Positions 1 through 13,900 of a stretch of DNA of 64,000 nt are shown here, piece after piece. The position numbers were made by a program, and so were the translations under genes. Under the pieces are notes generated by a model. It worked only from the letters and a program-made list of their open reading frames with translations. It searched no databases and had not been told where the DNA came from. How positions within the stretch are numbered: the first letter of the stretch is position 1; the number at the start of each line of letters is the position of its first letter. Source of the DNA: Protoeuglena noctilucae (lineage: Eukaryota; Chlorophyta; Pedinophyceae; Marsupiomonadales; Marsupiomonadaceae); assembly GCA_958009085.1 (NCBI GenBank), contig OY253668.1:1178001-1242000 (forward strand), written 5' to 3'.

Positions 1-12
1 CGTGGTTGCACG

Positions 13-1564
13 ATGGCTGCCGACCCTGTGGAGCCCACGGCCCTGTGCTGCGTCTGCCATCGACATTTTGCGAAGTACACCTGCCCGAGATGCCGTGCTC
101 GGTGAGGGCGGCGTCGGTCGGCATGAAAGGTTGGAAGCCTTCCATGCCGTAGCCTCGCCCGAGCAAGTGCTCCCGCCAGCGTGCGGGTCGACCGGGTCAA
201 TGTGTCGATGTTAGTGGTTCCTTTCCTGCCACATCCACAGGTATTGCTCCGCCCCCTGCTACGGGGGCCACAGCCAGCGGTGCACGAGGGAGTTCGCGGA
301 TGAGAGCGCCGGGGACGCGCTGCGGAACGTGCGGTCGACGGCAGAGGAAAGGTATGTTGCAGACATGCACGGCGCGACTGCGAGATGTTGGATCGGGGCG
401 CCACGGTGGCCCCGTCATGACGGCCTCACAGGAAAAGCATGGTCGACATCCTCAAGCGGCTATCCCTGGGCGACGATGCGGGGCATGAAGAGGAGGACTC
501 GGACGGAGGCGAGGGTGACGGAGGGTGGGAAGGAGAGGGCTTGCTTGGGCCGGCCACGCTGCGCGCGCTGGCTGCCAAGCTGGAGCGTGGCGAGGAGGTG
601 TCTCTGGACGACCTGACAGAGGAGGAGCGAGAGCGGTTCTGCCGAGCCGCGAACCGGGGCGCCGTCCCGCACCACGTCGCCTGGGCGCCGTGGTGGGCCA
701 CCGCAGACGCCCGGGGGGGGACGCTGACGGCGAGCGGGCAGGCGCTGGTAGCGGAGGAGGGTCCGGAAACCGACGATCCCGGGCCAAGCGCCCTCCCTCC
801 CGCGTGGCCCGAACCCCTCCCTGAGCCCGCGGCCCTGACCAAGTCCAGCCCATCCCCGCGTTTGGCGTGGAGCCTCGTCGCCATCGTCCATGCGTACGTG
901 GCCGTCGCCCAGCTATACGCCTGCGACTGGGCAGGCGTGGCATCCGAGGCTGGTTTGGACCTGCTCGCCTTCGCCCCCTCGCTCATCGAACCCCATCCGC
1001 CAGGTGCGTGGCCCTGCTGCTGGCGGCCCAAAAGATCGACTGTCGTCTGCTTCTCTTGCAGGGCCGCCGTGGCACCCACGTATAGTGGATTCGCGGGACA
1101 GCGTCTTATCTTTTGCTGCCGCAGAGGGGCTGGAGCCCTGCATGATGGCGGCCCAGGAGGCCCTCGGTCGCTTCCTGGCCGAAGCCGGGATGTCGACGGC
1201 GGCAGGAAGCGAGCAGGTCCGCGGCGCCGCCGCCGACTGCGCGTCTCTCCTGACCGCGGGCCGCGGTGCCGTGCTGAGGTGCCTCGCCGATGTGAAGCGG
1301 CTCCTGGACGCTGCGGGCGTCGCGCGGACGCTCGGGAAGGACGACCGGCGCGCGGCTGCGACTGCCGCTCGCAAGGTCTACTTCGTGGCGTGCTGGGCGT
1401 GCCACGCATTGCCCGGCGAGGCCATCGAGGCGCTCGCCAAGCAGGTCGCCGAGGGGGCGCGGCAGCTCCCGTCGGCGTCCGATCGCACCGAGCCGCTCGC
1501 GGTTGGGGCAGCGGTGCCCCGGAACCCCTCCCTGGCCGGGCATCGCCTCGTGGAGGAACTCTAA
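13..1564 (+). CDS. ZNHIT2: ZNHIT2-like HIT zinc-finger protein
   Basis: Exons 13-101, 241-351, 432-1003 and 1062-1564; all phases close (424 aa). The N-terminus carries a HIT zinc finger split by the first intron: CCVCHRHFAKYTCPRCRAR in exon 1, then YCSAPCYGGHSQRC at the start of exon 2. That is the paired Cys/His pattern of the family. Around residues 95-145 an acidic stretch leads to LTEEERERFCRAANRG and HVAWAPWW, the segment I recognise from ZNHIT2 and its relatives. The rest is alanine-rich and helical. In animals ZNHIT2 is known as a co-factor linking the R2TP/HSP90 chaperone system to the U5 snRNP; the same role here is inferred. The ATG at 13 is the first in frame and gives a complete zinc finger, but it lies so close to the window edge that an upstream exon cannot be excluded. 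Confidence 0.85.
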
Positions 1565-1975
1565 GACGCGGGGCAGGAGCCCCATGTCTGACACCTGTTG
1601 TCGGACACCCCAGCCCCGGCCGTCTCTCGCCCGTCATCGGCGACGACTCCCTTATAGATCTGCATCGCCTACACCGGCCGACAGCAGCACGTCGTCACCC
1701 GACTGGTCCCTCTGCGAGCAGCAAGGTGAGCTCCTCCGCGATTTCACGCCGTTGACCCTCGCAATCGCCTTGTTGAGTAAAAGTAACGCATTTGACTGGC
1801 ATGGCGTGGTCGTCGTCGCGATCGATGCGGTCCCGCGGGAGCCCCGGCACTTCGGTTGGTTAGGGTGGGAAGTGGACGGTCGGTCATTGCGATCGATCGC
1901 GGGAGCGCCAGCCCTGTTGATTTGGTGGGTGGGATGTCGATGGTCGGCGCGAGGGACCGCCGTGGCTCCTCGCAG
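1565..1975. other. Intergenic gap, ZNHIT2 to decarboxylase
   Basis: About 410 bases between two genes on the same strand. It must hold the ZNHIT2 3' end and the promoter and 5' leader of the decarboxylase gene. The frame of the decarboxylase is open upstream to about 1856 and contains another ATG at 1934, so part of this gap could be coding. I see no other gene, repeat or recognisable control element. Confidence 0.5.
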
Positions 1976-4524
1976 ATGGCCAAGGTGGACTCGGAGCGCA
2001 TGGCCCCTGCGGGGGCGGAGCTCCCTCGCCGCCGCAAGGTCCCTCCCAACCACCAGCCCATCATCGACCCCGAGCACACCATGACGAGCCAGCAGCGGAC
2101 CCGCGAGATCAACACCGCGCTGTGGGGGTTCTACAAGCACGTCGAGACGGAGGTAGCGGACCAGCTGGGCTTCCCAAACCCTCTCGAGACGGGCGTCCCC
2201 ATCAGCCCGCTCCTCCCGCTCCTCGCTCGCCACATCAACAACAGTGAGTCGAGCCTCGGCCGCGTGCTCGCACGGGCGCTGCCTGAAGCGCCGTTCCCGT
2301 GCTGCCCCGTCTCGGCTGCGTGCTCGCTCGCACGGGTGCTGCTTGGAGCGCCGTTTCGTGCTCGATATTGCCCGTCTCTCCTCCGTCCGACAGTTGGAGA
2401 CCCCTTCATGCCAAGTGCCTTCAAGGTCAACGCCCACAGCTTCGAGCAAGGCGTCATTCGCTTCTTTGGGAATCTCTTCGACGTGCCCCCGGAGGACCTC
2501 TGGGGTTACGGTGAGCGAGGAGGAGCGGCGGGGCATGGGAGGAGCGGCAGCGCGTGGGTTGGGAGCCGCAGATGGGTCGCTGGGAAATGTTTGGGGGCTT
2601 TTGCGGGCCCCTCGTGTAGGATGGCACGCCTTGGCGCAACCAAGGGAGTCCTCCGCGCTGCCCGCCCCCGCAGTGACGTCCGGGGGCACGGAGAGCGTGC
2701 TGCAGAGCATGTACACGGCGCGGCAGAACTTCCCAGACGCTCCCTTCTTCTTCAGCAAGGAGTCGCACTACTGCGTGTACAAGGCGGCGCGCATGATGGG
2801 CGTGGAGAAGGTGGAGATCAACACGCAGGAGGGCGGCGAGATCGACTACGGCGAGCTGCGGGAGGCCCTGCGCAAGAACCGAGAGGCCGGCCGCAAGGCG
2901 GTGGTCAACCTTAACGTGGGCACGACCGTGCGCGGCGCAATCGACGACATCGACAAGGTCGCGGCCATCCTGGAGGAGACGGGGAACAAGCGGGAGGACT
3001 TCTTCATCAACGCAGACGCGGCCCTGGTGAGCGAGGGCGCTCGTGCTGTGCAGATGTGGAGGCTCGCCTGTGCCCTGTGATGCCGGGGGGCTTGGCTGAC
3101 CGACCGGTGGCGTGCATGGGCTGGCTGACATGGTGTCGGCACCACCTGCCCTGACCAATCTCGTCGTGACTGCTTTCTCAGTTCGGCATGATGCTCGCGC
3201 TCGGGGACGAGGAGGCCCACGGCAAGGTGTCGTTCCGCAAGCCCATCGATGCCATTGCCGTCTCCGGCCACAAGTTCATCGGCTGCCCCATGCCCTGCGG
3301 CATCTGCATCATCCGCCGTCACTTGCTCGAGCCCATGCGCCACGAGGTGAGGGTTGCGGATGGGACGCGATGTGACTGGGCAGTGCCTGGGTCCGGTATT
3401 TGGGAAGCATGCTTGGCGTGCACGGTGCTTGATTGCCTGGACGTGCTCCCTTGCACGTTCCCTTGCGCACGCTTGACCTACCCGCACGTGCCTCATCCTT
3501 CCCAGATCCCGTACCTGTCGAGCATCGACGACACGCTCACCGGGTCCCGCAACGGCATGCTCGCCGTCTACCTGTGGTACCTGCTGTCCTACCGCGGCAT
3601 CGAGGCAAGTGCGCGTGCCGAGTGCCTGTGCCGGCGGGGTGGGAGTGGCTGTTGATGATGTATGGAAATGCCATGTTTGAGTGTTTCTCCAGTTTGACAA
3701 CCCCGTCTTATCGTGCTCTGGCAGGCCTACAAGGAGGACGTGCGCCATGTGTACCGCATGTCCGAGGAGCTCAAGTCCATGGTGAGACCGTAGGGCGGCC
3801 CCTTGGCTGGCAATGACCCGGCAGAGGGGGACTGTGCGCAGCGGGCGAGTGAGGCAGCATGGCGCCCTGTCCTCGGCCGCAGCTCGAGAAGGGCGGCGTC
3901 AAGGGAGTGCAGCTCAATCCGTACAGCAACATCGTGGTGTTCCCGACGCTCAAGGAGCACAACTTTGCGGCCAAGTGGGACCTGAGCTCCGCGGGCGGGC
4001 AGTCCCACGTGGTGGTGCTGCCCACCATGGACCCCCAGACGCTCAAGCTCTTTGGGGAGACCTACATCGCCTGCAAGGACGCCGCCGAGGCCGCCGAGCG
4101 TGAGTGCGACGCGCGTGACTTGCCGGGGTGCTCAGACGCATGCCGCGTTCCCCCTTGCGCTGCACACGGGGCCGTGGCTGGATGTCGCGTTGAACCGATA
4201 TTGGCCTGGCAGTGTCGATGATAGCCCAGCTGCTGCTCAACCACAGCCGGGGGATCACGTAGCCACACCACGGCCGGCTCGCTCGCAGGCGGGGAGGAGG
4301 TGGACGTGGAGGGCATCCGCAAGCGCATGCGGGGCGTGCCGTCGCTGGCGAGCCTGGTGATGCGGCCCAGCACGACCACGCACCGCAAGGGCGGGAAGGA
4401 GCCCACTCCCGAGGAGGCCAGCACGACGGGCACGAGCTCTGGCACGAGCGAGGACGAGGGCGCAGGACAGGCCAAGGGGCAGCAGGGCAAGTGCGGCCGC
4501 AAGGCTGGCCTGAAGCACGACTGA
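1976..4524 (+). CDS. Group II PLP-dependent decarboxylase, histidine/serine type
   Basis: Eight exons: 1976-2243, 2394-2510, 2674-3026, 3182-3346, 3506-3604, 3725-3781, 3883-4099 and 4289-4524; phases close (503 aa). It matches the pyridoxal-phosphate decarboxylases called histidine decarboxylase in bacteria and serine decarboxylase in plants. Landmarks are NNIGDPF, WGYVTSGGTESVLQSM, the substrate-site histidine in KESHYCVYKAARMMG, the INADAALFGMML strand, and the cofactor lysine in VSGHKFIGCPMPCG. Products would be histamine from histidine or ethanolamine from serine; sequence alone does not decide. The first ~40 residues are not conserved and could be a leader. The last ~55 are Ser/Thr/Glu/Gly-rich and probably disordered. 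Intron 5 begins with GC (gcaagt). The ATG at 1976 directly follows a possible splice acceptor; the ATG at 1934 is the alternative start. Confidence 0.85.
2262..2378. repeat. Imperfect tandem duplication inside an intron
   Basis: Two diverged copies of a roughly 55-base unit lie side by side in intron 1 of the decarboxylase gene. Both contain gtgctcg, cgcacggg(c/t)gctgc and gagcgccgtt-like blocks and end in ccgtctc. The second copy is a little longer. They almost fill the 150-base intron. Confidence 0.55.
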
Positions 4525-4999
4525 GTGAGCGGGAAAGGAAGGGGCGGATGGCTAGGGCAGTCGCAAGGCTGGAGAGCGGTAGGGGCTGGGCTAGGCGAGA
4601 GCGCTAGAGTGGCTTTGTTTGTTCCGTTGCTTTGCACGCTGCTTGGCAATGCATGCATGTGTTGAAACGGGCACCTGCGTCACCATTCCATCACAAGGCC
4701 ACGACATGACAAGGCCACGATACATACAAGCGTCGCGTCCAGCGCGCACCGTGCTAGCGAGCCAAGTCGGGGCAAACTCTAACCTACAGCGGGCGCTCGG
4801 ATGTCGTCGGCTGCTAAAACAGCCCTCGCGCGCTCGGTGCTCGAGCAGCGGTGAGCCGCTCCGACCACGTGCTAGGCGCTCGACGGTGCGTGAATTGCGA
4901 AAGCCACAGGCTTCCCAAAAAGAGAGATGCTCCTGGTACAGGCGCCGCGCGCCTCAGGAGCCATCGTTACCGGCCCTCCCGCCCCTCCGCGCGCCCTCC
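4525..4999. other. Convergent 3' gap
   Basis: About 475 bases between the stop of the decarboxylase gene (+) and the stop of the large PAS gene (-). It should hold both 3' untranslated regions. I find no coding exon and no clear polyadenylation signal. Confidence 0.45.
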
Positions 5000-7900
5000 T
5001 CAGTCAGCCTTGTCGTCTCCGGCCCGCGCCTTGCCGCGCTTGTCCTTCTCCATCGCCTTCTTCTTCACCAAGTCGTCCAGCAGCTCGTCCTCGTCCGTCT
5101 TGATCTCCTCGTTGTACAGCTCGCGGCTGATCTCCATGATCAGCGCGTCCATCCCAAGGTCCTGCATCGATACAACGAGTCATGAGAGGTGTCAGGGAGG
5201 CACTCCATGCCATGCCAGGCACCCCATGGACTTCGGATGCCCCTTGCCGTGACCAGGGCCGGGGGTCGAGATAGATTCGTGCCCCCGTGGCAGCCCTCTG
5301 ACATGTCGAATCTGGCGTTTCGCGGCTCGCCTGGGGGAGGTCCGCGAGGACTTGGGACATGCGCCACATCTCCCGGCGGTGCAGGCGCAGGAAGGGGCGC
5401 ATGAGGAAGAGGGCGAGCAGCACGGCCATCACGACCGTCCCCGCAAAGACGCCGATGTTGATGCGCTGGATTGTCTTCAGCTGGTCAATGTTGTTCGTCA
5501 CTAGAGTCCCGCTGCGTGCGGGAAGGGAGAGCCGACGTGCCGCGCCGCGCGTCGGCCACGGCCACCAGCCCTGATGCACAGCATGAGACCCCGACGCCAC
5601 GGCATCTCCGCCCTCACCTCTCCCCGACGCCCTTGAAGAGGTCGCTGGTGCCGACGTTCTGCAGGAGCTGGTATCGCTCGTTCAGCGGCGTCAGCCACGC
5701 GTCGTGGTCCGTGGCGAGGTACTTGGCCTCCTCCACCAGATTCTGCGTCGTGATGTACAGCCCGCGCTGGTCCAGCCACTTCAGGTCCGCCTCGTCGGCG
5801 CACGACCCGGACGACGCCAGGCACACATCGCCGAAGAAGAGCGTCGTGAGGGCGGGGACGTCCCAGATCGTGCCGCCCACCACGTTGCGCCCCTGGAAAT
5901 TGCGATTGCCGAAGATGAAGGCTTTGATGGCCTGGACGGAGAGGTTGGCCGCGTCGGTCATCTTCGTACGCGTGGTCGCGAGCACGTCCGCGCTGGCGCC
6001 CTCGGCCGCCAGGGCCACGAGCTCCCCGGACCAGGTGATGATGGCGGTGGCGGCGTAGGTGAAGGTGGTGACGGCGTACTTGGGCTCGAGGAGGTGGCGC
6101 TCGCGGCGCTGCAGCTGCCACGTCATGCCCTCGACCACAGCGATGACCGCGGCCCAGGCCAGCACGGGCAGGAGGAAGAGCAGGTCCCCGGCGCGCCTCC
6201 GCCAGGCGCCACGCTCGCCCGCCGACCCCGAGATGACGTCCTGCCTGGCGCGCAGCACCCGCGTGTAGGGCAGGCGCATGGCCAGCAGCTGCTGCACGCG
6301 CCGGCGCCGCGACTTGGGGTCGCCCTTGGTCACGGCGTCCAGCAGCGCCTGCTTCTTGTTGCCCGTTTGCGGGGCCTGGACGCCCGGGGTGGGCAGGTCC
6401 GCGGCCTCATACTGCTCCGAGGCGTCGGCGTCGTCCTCCTCCAGGACCCCGAGCGAGACCTCCCTCTGGGAGAACTCCAGGGCGATGGGGCGGGGCACGG
6501 CGATGAGCAGGGCAAAGAGCGTCATGCGCAGCTCGTGGATGCGGGCCAGGCGGGACTTGAGGACGAAGAGCACGATGGGCGCGACGCCCCCGACCTCGAT
6601 GGCCAGGAACACGATGGCGAGGATGCCGATGGACCGCAGCGAGGAGCCCGCGAAGTCCTGCATTTGCGCCTCGATCTGCAGAAGTCGGGGCGATGTGGAA
6701 TGAACCCAAGACGGAGTCGGGCGCTTCGCGTCACATGTTTCTGACGACACCGCTAAAACACCGCGCGGGGACACTCGCCTGCTGGGCGCGGTCGACTAAC
6801 GACGACGCGTTATCGGAAATAAACTGGAACTCGAAGGTATTGGACAGCATCGGCGGATTTGCAGACGCCAGCGTGTCTGGGGAGGTGCAGAGAAGAGATA
6901 TGTCGCATCTGGCGGGACACACGTCCAATGCTGACTGCGATGGGCGTGGTATGTCGCATGCGTGGTGCGGGCAGGCAAGGACAGGCGCGGGCAGGCGAGG
7001 AGCTTACCCGCGGACCCGACAAAGACCACCACGGAGTCGAAGTAGTTGTTCTGGAAGTTGATCTTGGGCGCACCCGTGTTCGGCCTGGTCGCACAGGGGA
7101 AGGAAGCGCGTGGGTGCGGCGCTGCGATCGCTGAGCCAGCAACCGAGGCGCAACACGGCAGCGATGGTCACCAGGGGTCCACAATGTTGACCAGGTTGTT
7201 GCCCTTCCAGAGGTCGTACAGCGTCCGGTGCGTGTGCCCGTTGATTTTGCTCAGGGCCTCGTAGAGGAGCTCGTTGTTCTCCGAGATGGTCTTGCCGCGC
7301 GACGCCAGTCGGCTCCGAGCGTCCGCGAGCGTCAGCCAGGGGTAGTCGCGGTAGGCGGCGTAGGACTCGATGATGCGGGCGTAGAGGAGGGTGCTGATGA
7401 ACATGCGCTTCTGCTGCCCCGCGTTCTTGAGGTAGCCGACGATGACCGACTGGCGGCCCACGGCGTCAACCAGGAGCGCGAAGCCCACGGCATGCACGGC
7501 CACGATGACCAGGAGGGACAGCACCAGGGCACGCTGCATGCGCCGGAATGGCTTGAACAGCGTTTTGGACGTCAGGAGGGCGTGGATGCGGTTCAGGCGC
7601 GCCACGCGCTCCTCGTTCGACCCTGCAGGGGCGGACAGAGACGCGGTGACGTGGCACGCGGAGGCTCGGGCCAAGCGTGGCCGCAGCTGCGGGCTGCTGC
7701 AGCGCGCCGGGAGCCCCCACCGATGTGCACGATGTCCGAGGCCGCCTCCTCCGCAGCCTCCGTCGCCCCCGGCTGGGTCATCGCCTTCTCCGCCGCCACC
7801 GACATGGCTTTGTCCGCGGCCGTCGACTCGGCCGCCTTGGCCGCCTCGTACCGCGGGGGCGGCGACGCGTCCCTCGCCTTCGCCACGAGCAGCGCGGGCT

Positions 7901-10900
7901 CCTGCTCCGTGCCCTTCCTGCCCCGTCGCAGGCTGCGGACGTGGCGGCCGCCCGCCTCGTCCCTACCTCCGCCCGCCTCTGCCATGTACCCGGCCAGCGG
8001 GTCCCCGCTCGCACCCACGTTCGCCGCGAGACGGGACGGACCCCTGCGACCGACGCGGGCAGCATTGGTGCCTGGATGCGTGCGGGCCACAGCCGGCCGA
8101 TATCTATGGCTGGCAAACCGGGTACTCACCGCTGCAAGATAGGGTGTGGCGGCTGCGCTGCCGTCGCGGGTGCCACTGCGGGCGCCTCCGCCATCGCTGC
8201 AGGCGCAGGGTCGTCCTCGGGCGGCATGTCCGCGCCCGCCGACGGCTGCGGCTGCTTCTTGTCGGCCCATGCCTTGTCCAGCTTCTCGAGCGTCTCCGGC
8301 CTGAGCGGGAGGGCCTGCCCCGGTGCCGCGTCGCCGGGGAAGGCCTCGGAGCGGGCGAGCGTGCCGCTGCCCTCGACCCAGGCCACGGTGCGCTGGTACC
8401 AGAAGCTGCGGGGGGGTCGTGCGGGTATGGACTGAAGATGATGGTATTGAGGAGAAGCGAGAGCGAGTGGAAGATGAACCGTGAACGGCAATGCAAGCAG
8501 CAGGACCCGCTTGCGTGGATGGCCCACAGCGGTAGAAGCGGACAGCCGGAGTCAACCGCATGACCTCCACACGTGACTCGCCTCGATGTGTCGACGTTCC
8601 TCCCGGACTCCCGCACGCTCTGGCCGCTCTCGTGGCTCCCTTGCCCCGCCGACGCGGCCTCCGCGGGCACCGAGAGCCGGCTCGGGTGCCGGGCGATGAA
8701 CTGGCGGCCGCTGGTCGTATGCCCCATCTGCCGCACCACGTCCCGCTCCTCGCCCTCGACAACCTCCGCTTCCCCGGAAGAGCCGTCCTTAATTGCCCCC
8801 CGCGCAGCCGCACCCTCGCTGCCGCCCTCCCTGTCCTCGTCGTCCTGGTCCACATCCTTGTCCGCCCCACCCGCATCCCCGCTGGCCACAAAGTACGAGT
8901 CCATGGTGTTGAGCCGCGCGCGCGGGTGGGGCCGCTGCGGGCCGCTCCCGCTGCCCACGCGCTCTGCTGGCAGCAGCGGCTCTCCACCCCGTGGGGCCGC
9001 GGCCTTGCCCTCCTTCGCCGGCCCCCCGTCCTGCACCCGACTGGCGCGCTCGGGCTGGCTCGCGCGCTCGGTGTTGGCCGGGCTGCAGCCGTCGGCGTCC
9101 TGGGTGTTGTGCGCGGTGATCGTCTTGCGCCTCCGCATCTTCCCCGCCCCGGACTGGGTCACCCGCCTCCCCGACGCAGTGCTCGCGTGCGGCCCGTCGC
9201 CCTCGGCGACCGACGGCCGCGCTACGCTCGCCACCGACATTTTGGACTTGCGCCGAGTCGTCAGCGCCAGCGGAGGGAACGCGATGCCTGCAAAAGCACT
9301 TAAGGTGTGGGTGTGGCTTCGTGGGCCAGGCCCAGATAGACAGCAGCGACAGCTGAAAGCCGCGTCATGGTGACAGCAAACACCGAGAGTCGCTGCCACG
9401 GGCCGTCACCTGGGTCGGGCCACACCATGAGCAGCACGTCCGATCGCTCGCTGGACTTGAATGCCTGGACGGTCACGAGGATGGCCGCGCCGTCCGGGCA
9501 CCTGAGCTCCACGCCCTCCACGCGGCGGCTGCAGACGTCAACGCCCTTGAGCACGCCCGGGCCCCGCTTGTCCTGGCTGCCCAGGGTCAGCAGGGCGTCC
9601 ATGCCCGCGCCCTCGGGGACCACGGGCAGCAGCCTCGACAGGTGCTGGCCGACTACCTCGGTCGGCGTTCGAACCCCCAGGACGTCGTTCGCGTGCCCCA
9701 CCAGCCGCTTGACCGTGAGTTCCCCGTCGAGCACCACGCACAGCCGCTGGACGTCGAGCCGGGCGAGGCGCACGCGCGCCACCGCCGCGTCGCCGTCCGG
9801 CACCGGCAGCGCCGTGAGCGTGACGGGCACGAGGTCGTCCGTGCCGCCCTGGGCCATGCACCGCATCGGCGGCTGTGCGCCCTGGGCGAGCGCGGCCAGC
9901 ACGGCCCGCGGCGCCGACTCGAGGACCAGGACCTCCTCGATCGACTTGCCGACGAGCTCCGCGATGCTCTGGAACTCGAGGATGTCCGCAACTGAGGCGT
10001 CCGCCACGCGCCCGTCCGCGCCCAGGCTGAGCTCGACCGCCACGTCCGCGTCGGCCTCCTGCTGCCCGCACTGGGAGAGCTGCAGGGCCAGGATGTCACC
10101 CGAGGTGGAGAAGAAGGTCTCTGGGGAACAGTACAGGGCGGCAAGGGCTGTTTGGGTGCACGAGTGGCACGTGCCTGGCACTGCATGTCTCACTCAACAC
10201 ATTGCAAGCCCTCAGCGATGTGCGGACGCGACGGGCGCGGCCGCGGCGCTCACCTGGCCCGCTGTCCGTCGCGTTCTCGCTCAGCGCCCGCAGCTTCACG
10301 GCCATGAGGTCTCCCGATGCGGTGACGACCTCCACGGGCCGCGAGAAGATGCACGGGGCCCAGGCGTCCGTCTGAGGGCAGATGAGAGTCCAAGCACACT
10401 GAGCATGCTCTCTTACAGCAGAAGGCACGACAACCGTCGACGTCTCGCGCTCGCCAGCCCGCTCGTCCGCCTCACAAGGTCGTAGTCGTCGGACTTGCCG
10501 CTCATGGCGCACTTGTGCACCACGGCCACCTCCGGCGCCATCAGATCGAAGAGCGTGCGGGACGTGAGGCCCTGCACGTCGTACCCCAGCATCTCCTGGG
10601 CACTCTGGTTGCCACCCACGATGCGCAGGGTGCCCGGCGTCACTCTCAGGACCGCCGGCTCGGCCTCCGTCCTCTGCAAACAGAGCGAGTCAGGTCATGG
10701 AGGCAGGCATGAACCGGCATAACTCACGCTCGCTTGCCCGTCGACCCAAGCATCGCACAAGCAGTCCAGCAACGCCTGTACCCAAAAGAACAGGAGGCAG
10801 GCTCCGGCCCCACCTTCATGGAGACGATGACGACGGGGAACCTCGGCGACCCCACGAGCACCGCGTGGGCCTGCACGGGGACCTGCGACGCCCCGCGGAA

Positions 10901-13900
10901 CTTGGGCACCAGCCGAAGGTCCGCCCGCGTCACGCCACGCCCCCGGCCCTTGGCCAGGACCTTGTTGACAAGCTTGGAGAGCGAGTCGCTGTCGGCCAAA
11001 GTGTCGCAGGGCTTCCCCGCAATCTCCTGGGGCTTGTAGCCCAGCGCGGAGCACAGGGCGGCGTCGGCGATAAGCGCCGTGCCCGTGCCGCTGACCCACA
11101 CGCACAGGTTCTCGGAGGCAGGGAATGCGCCCTCGGGCTGCCTCGGGCGGATGACGCCCATGTAGGTGATCTTGCCGCCCTGCACCGTCTTGGTCACGGC
11201 CACAGTGATGGGCAGGCCGTACCGCTCCCGGTGCACCCCCACCACGTCCGACAGCACGACCTGCGAGGCAAGGACAGCACGATCGAGAACTAACGTGCCG
11301 CGCTTAGATATGCGAGCCCGTCGCGCAAGGAGGCGAGCGCCCAAGGCAAGGCAACACTCGCACGCGTCCATCTCCAGGCCCTCACCTCGCGTCCGGGCTC
11401 CATGTCGGTGTTTTTGAGGATCTGGGGGTGGTGCGACGCGAGCGGCTGCGGCATAAAGATCGACACGTCCTTCCCGATGAGGTCCTGCTTCTTGTACCCG
11501 AACATCCGCGTCACGTTGGCCGTCACCATCTTGATCGTCCCGCCCACGTCCGCCACCACCACCGCGTCCTGCGTCGATCACAGCGGGGGGCGAGATGAGC
11601 GCCTGGCTAGCGTCGACACGGCAATGCCAATTGCACTGCCCCATGCCCCTCTTGACACCCACCTGGCTCTCGTTGATGTGGTACTGGGACAGGGTGTTGC
11701 CCGCCCCCTGCCCGCCCAGGCCGTCCTTGGCCTTCCCGGCCAGCTCCAGCTCCAGCCGGTCCGCCTCCTGCAGCCACGGCAAGCGATGCGTCTTGCCACA
11801 TCCCAATCAGCGCATAACCCGGGCTCAATGGCTCATCGCGCGTTCCGGCCGCACGCCCTAGTCGCGATGAAACCCCACCCGGCAGGCACTCGCAGCGCAC
11901 CTGGATGTACTTATTCCCGGCCGCGATGTTCCCGCGTACGGTCTGGATGAAGACCCCGTAGGCGCGGAGGAGTCGGGCGTTGGTGGGGTAGCGCTGCAGG
12001 ATGTTTCGGTACTGCATCTCAGCCTGCCTCTCGCGGCCGTCGACGCGGTGGAGCATCTTGGTGATGGTGCTGACGCCGACGCGGTTGCGCAGGGCGATCT
12101 TCCAGACGTCGCGGAGGGACTCGGCCGTGTCGCGGTGCCACTGCAGGACCATCTTGAGCCGCTCCTGGAGCTCCACGTAGCTCGTGAGGTCCAGCTCGTC
12201 GCCCTGCGCGCCCTTCATCTCCCCCAGGACCGCTTCGGTCATCAAACTGTGCACGCGGTTGACGAACCCGCACCGGTTGATGTCGACCTTGGACAGCGTG
12301 GACCGCGCCGACACGAGGCTCTCGGACATGTACGCCTGCGCCATGGCCAGGGCGTTGAGGAGCGGGACGCTCTCGGGCTCCACGTGCTGCGCGTGGCCCA
12401 CGGCCGAGAGGGCCGCCTGGACCCAGTCGGGGTCGGGCGCCCCGAGGGACAGGAAGCCCACGGATCGGACCACCACGTCCACGGCCTCATCGTCGAAGAA
12501 GCGGTGCAGCCGGCGCTCGCTCAGGGCCGCGTTGGGCAGCAGGGAGAACTTGACCAGCGTGGCGCGCGCCGCCACCAGGCGCCAGACCGTCAGGGACCCG
12601 GCCACGGCGGCCAGGCCCAGGGAGAGCGCCAGGAGGAGAGCGTCGGCGCGCCGGAAGCCCCCGAGCTCCGTCGACATGGCGAGGACTAGGCCCAGGGTGC
12701 CCCCGGCCCAGGTGGACCGCGCCACGGCCTGGACCGCCCCGTGGTAGGGGGCGCGGATCACGTGCACGTAGGCCACCCAGAGCCAGCACGCCGAGATGAC
12801 GTAGCCCCAGGCGCCGGCGCCGATGGTGCTGCGGGGGCCATGGGGCAGACCCTGAGCGGTCACGCAGGACACTCGGATCGCTGTCCGTCAGGTGCCCGTC
12901 GCACCCGGCGACGCTCACCCGAGGAGGAAGTGGTAGACGACGACGGTGATGATTTGGAGCGGCGCGATGCGGGCCCACGCGGCTGGGTTGGCTTGGCCGA
13001 GGAGGCTCTTGGAGATGGGGTTGAGGTCGCAGTCCTTGATGGCCATCACGAACCACGCGACAAGGTGCACGATGAGGGCCACGAGGGCGATGATGCCGTG
13101 CGGGCCGAAGGAGGCGCACTGCTTGCCGGGGAAGAGCAGCGCCACGCCGGTGGACGAGATGTCCTTGAAGCGGCGCGGGTACGTGCAGTTCCACGGCACC
13201 AGGTACACCCCGGCGAGGGCCGCGTTGCCCGCCTGCGGGGCAGCGAAGAGCCGGTGGGCTGTCGCATCGACAGAGGGGCTGGAGGGGACCGACCCGGTCA
13301 CGCCTGCGTCGTGCCTCTTAGCGTACCTTGAACAGGAGGATCTCGATGCAGCGGGCTGCGAACTTCTCCGCCTTGGACCACCAGCTCTGACGCTGGGACG
13401 AGCTCGACAGCTGTCGGGGGCGTTTGGGGGTGCGTGTTAGGGCGACGCAATCTGGCAGCACAGATGCATTCGGGCCGTGCGGTGCCCGCCCTCACCCGGA
13501 TCCGGATCAAGAGGCAGCCATATATCAGCATGAGTCCCACTGGGATGTACAGCAGCACCAGATAAGGGAAGACTTTCTGCAAGAGAAGAGGGCACCGCAT
13601 GTCAGCTGTGGAAGGCCAGCCTGCTCGGCTGCGCGAGCGCCACGGCCGCCTCCGTCACCGTGTTTCCGTCCAACGTCGTCAGGTACGTGAAGAGCGACAC
13701 CCGGCGCGTCCAGACGTACCACACTTGCTCCGTGCGAAACCCCGTCCACCCAAGGACAGGGTCCAGGGCGTACATGATCCACACCAGGACCTGGTAGAGG
13801 GAAATGACGAGCTGGAACTTCCAGGACTTGTCCAGCAGGTCCACCTGCGGCGGCAGCCGGAGGGGGCGGTGTGAGAGTCCGCACGGTGAGCCTGGAGAGC

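Noticed and set aside
426-1637. 403-codon open frame on the minus strand across ZNHIT2
   Set aside because: It lies opposite coding exons in GC-rich DNA, is Arg/Pro/Ser-rich and has no recognisable domain. The same applies to many long antisense frames here (e.g. 7442-8563 +, 7593-8987 -, 61896-62570 -).
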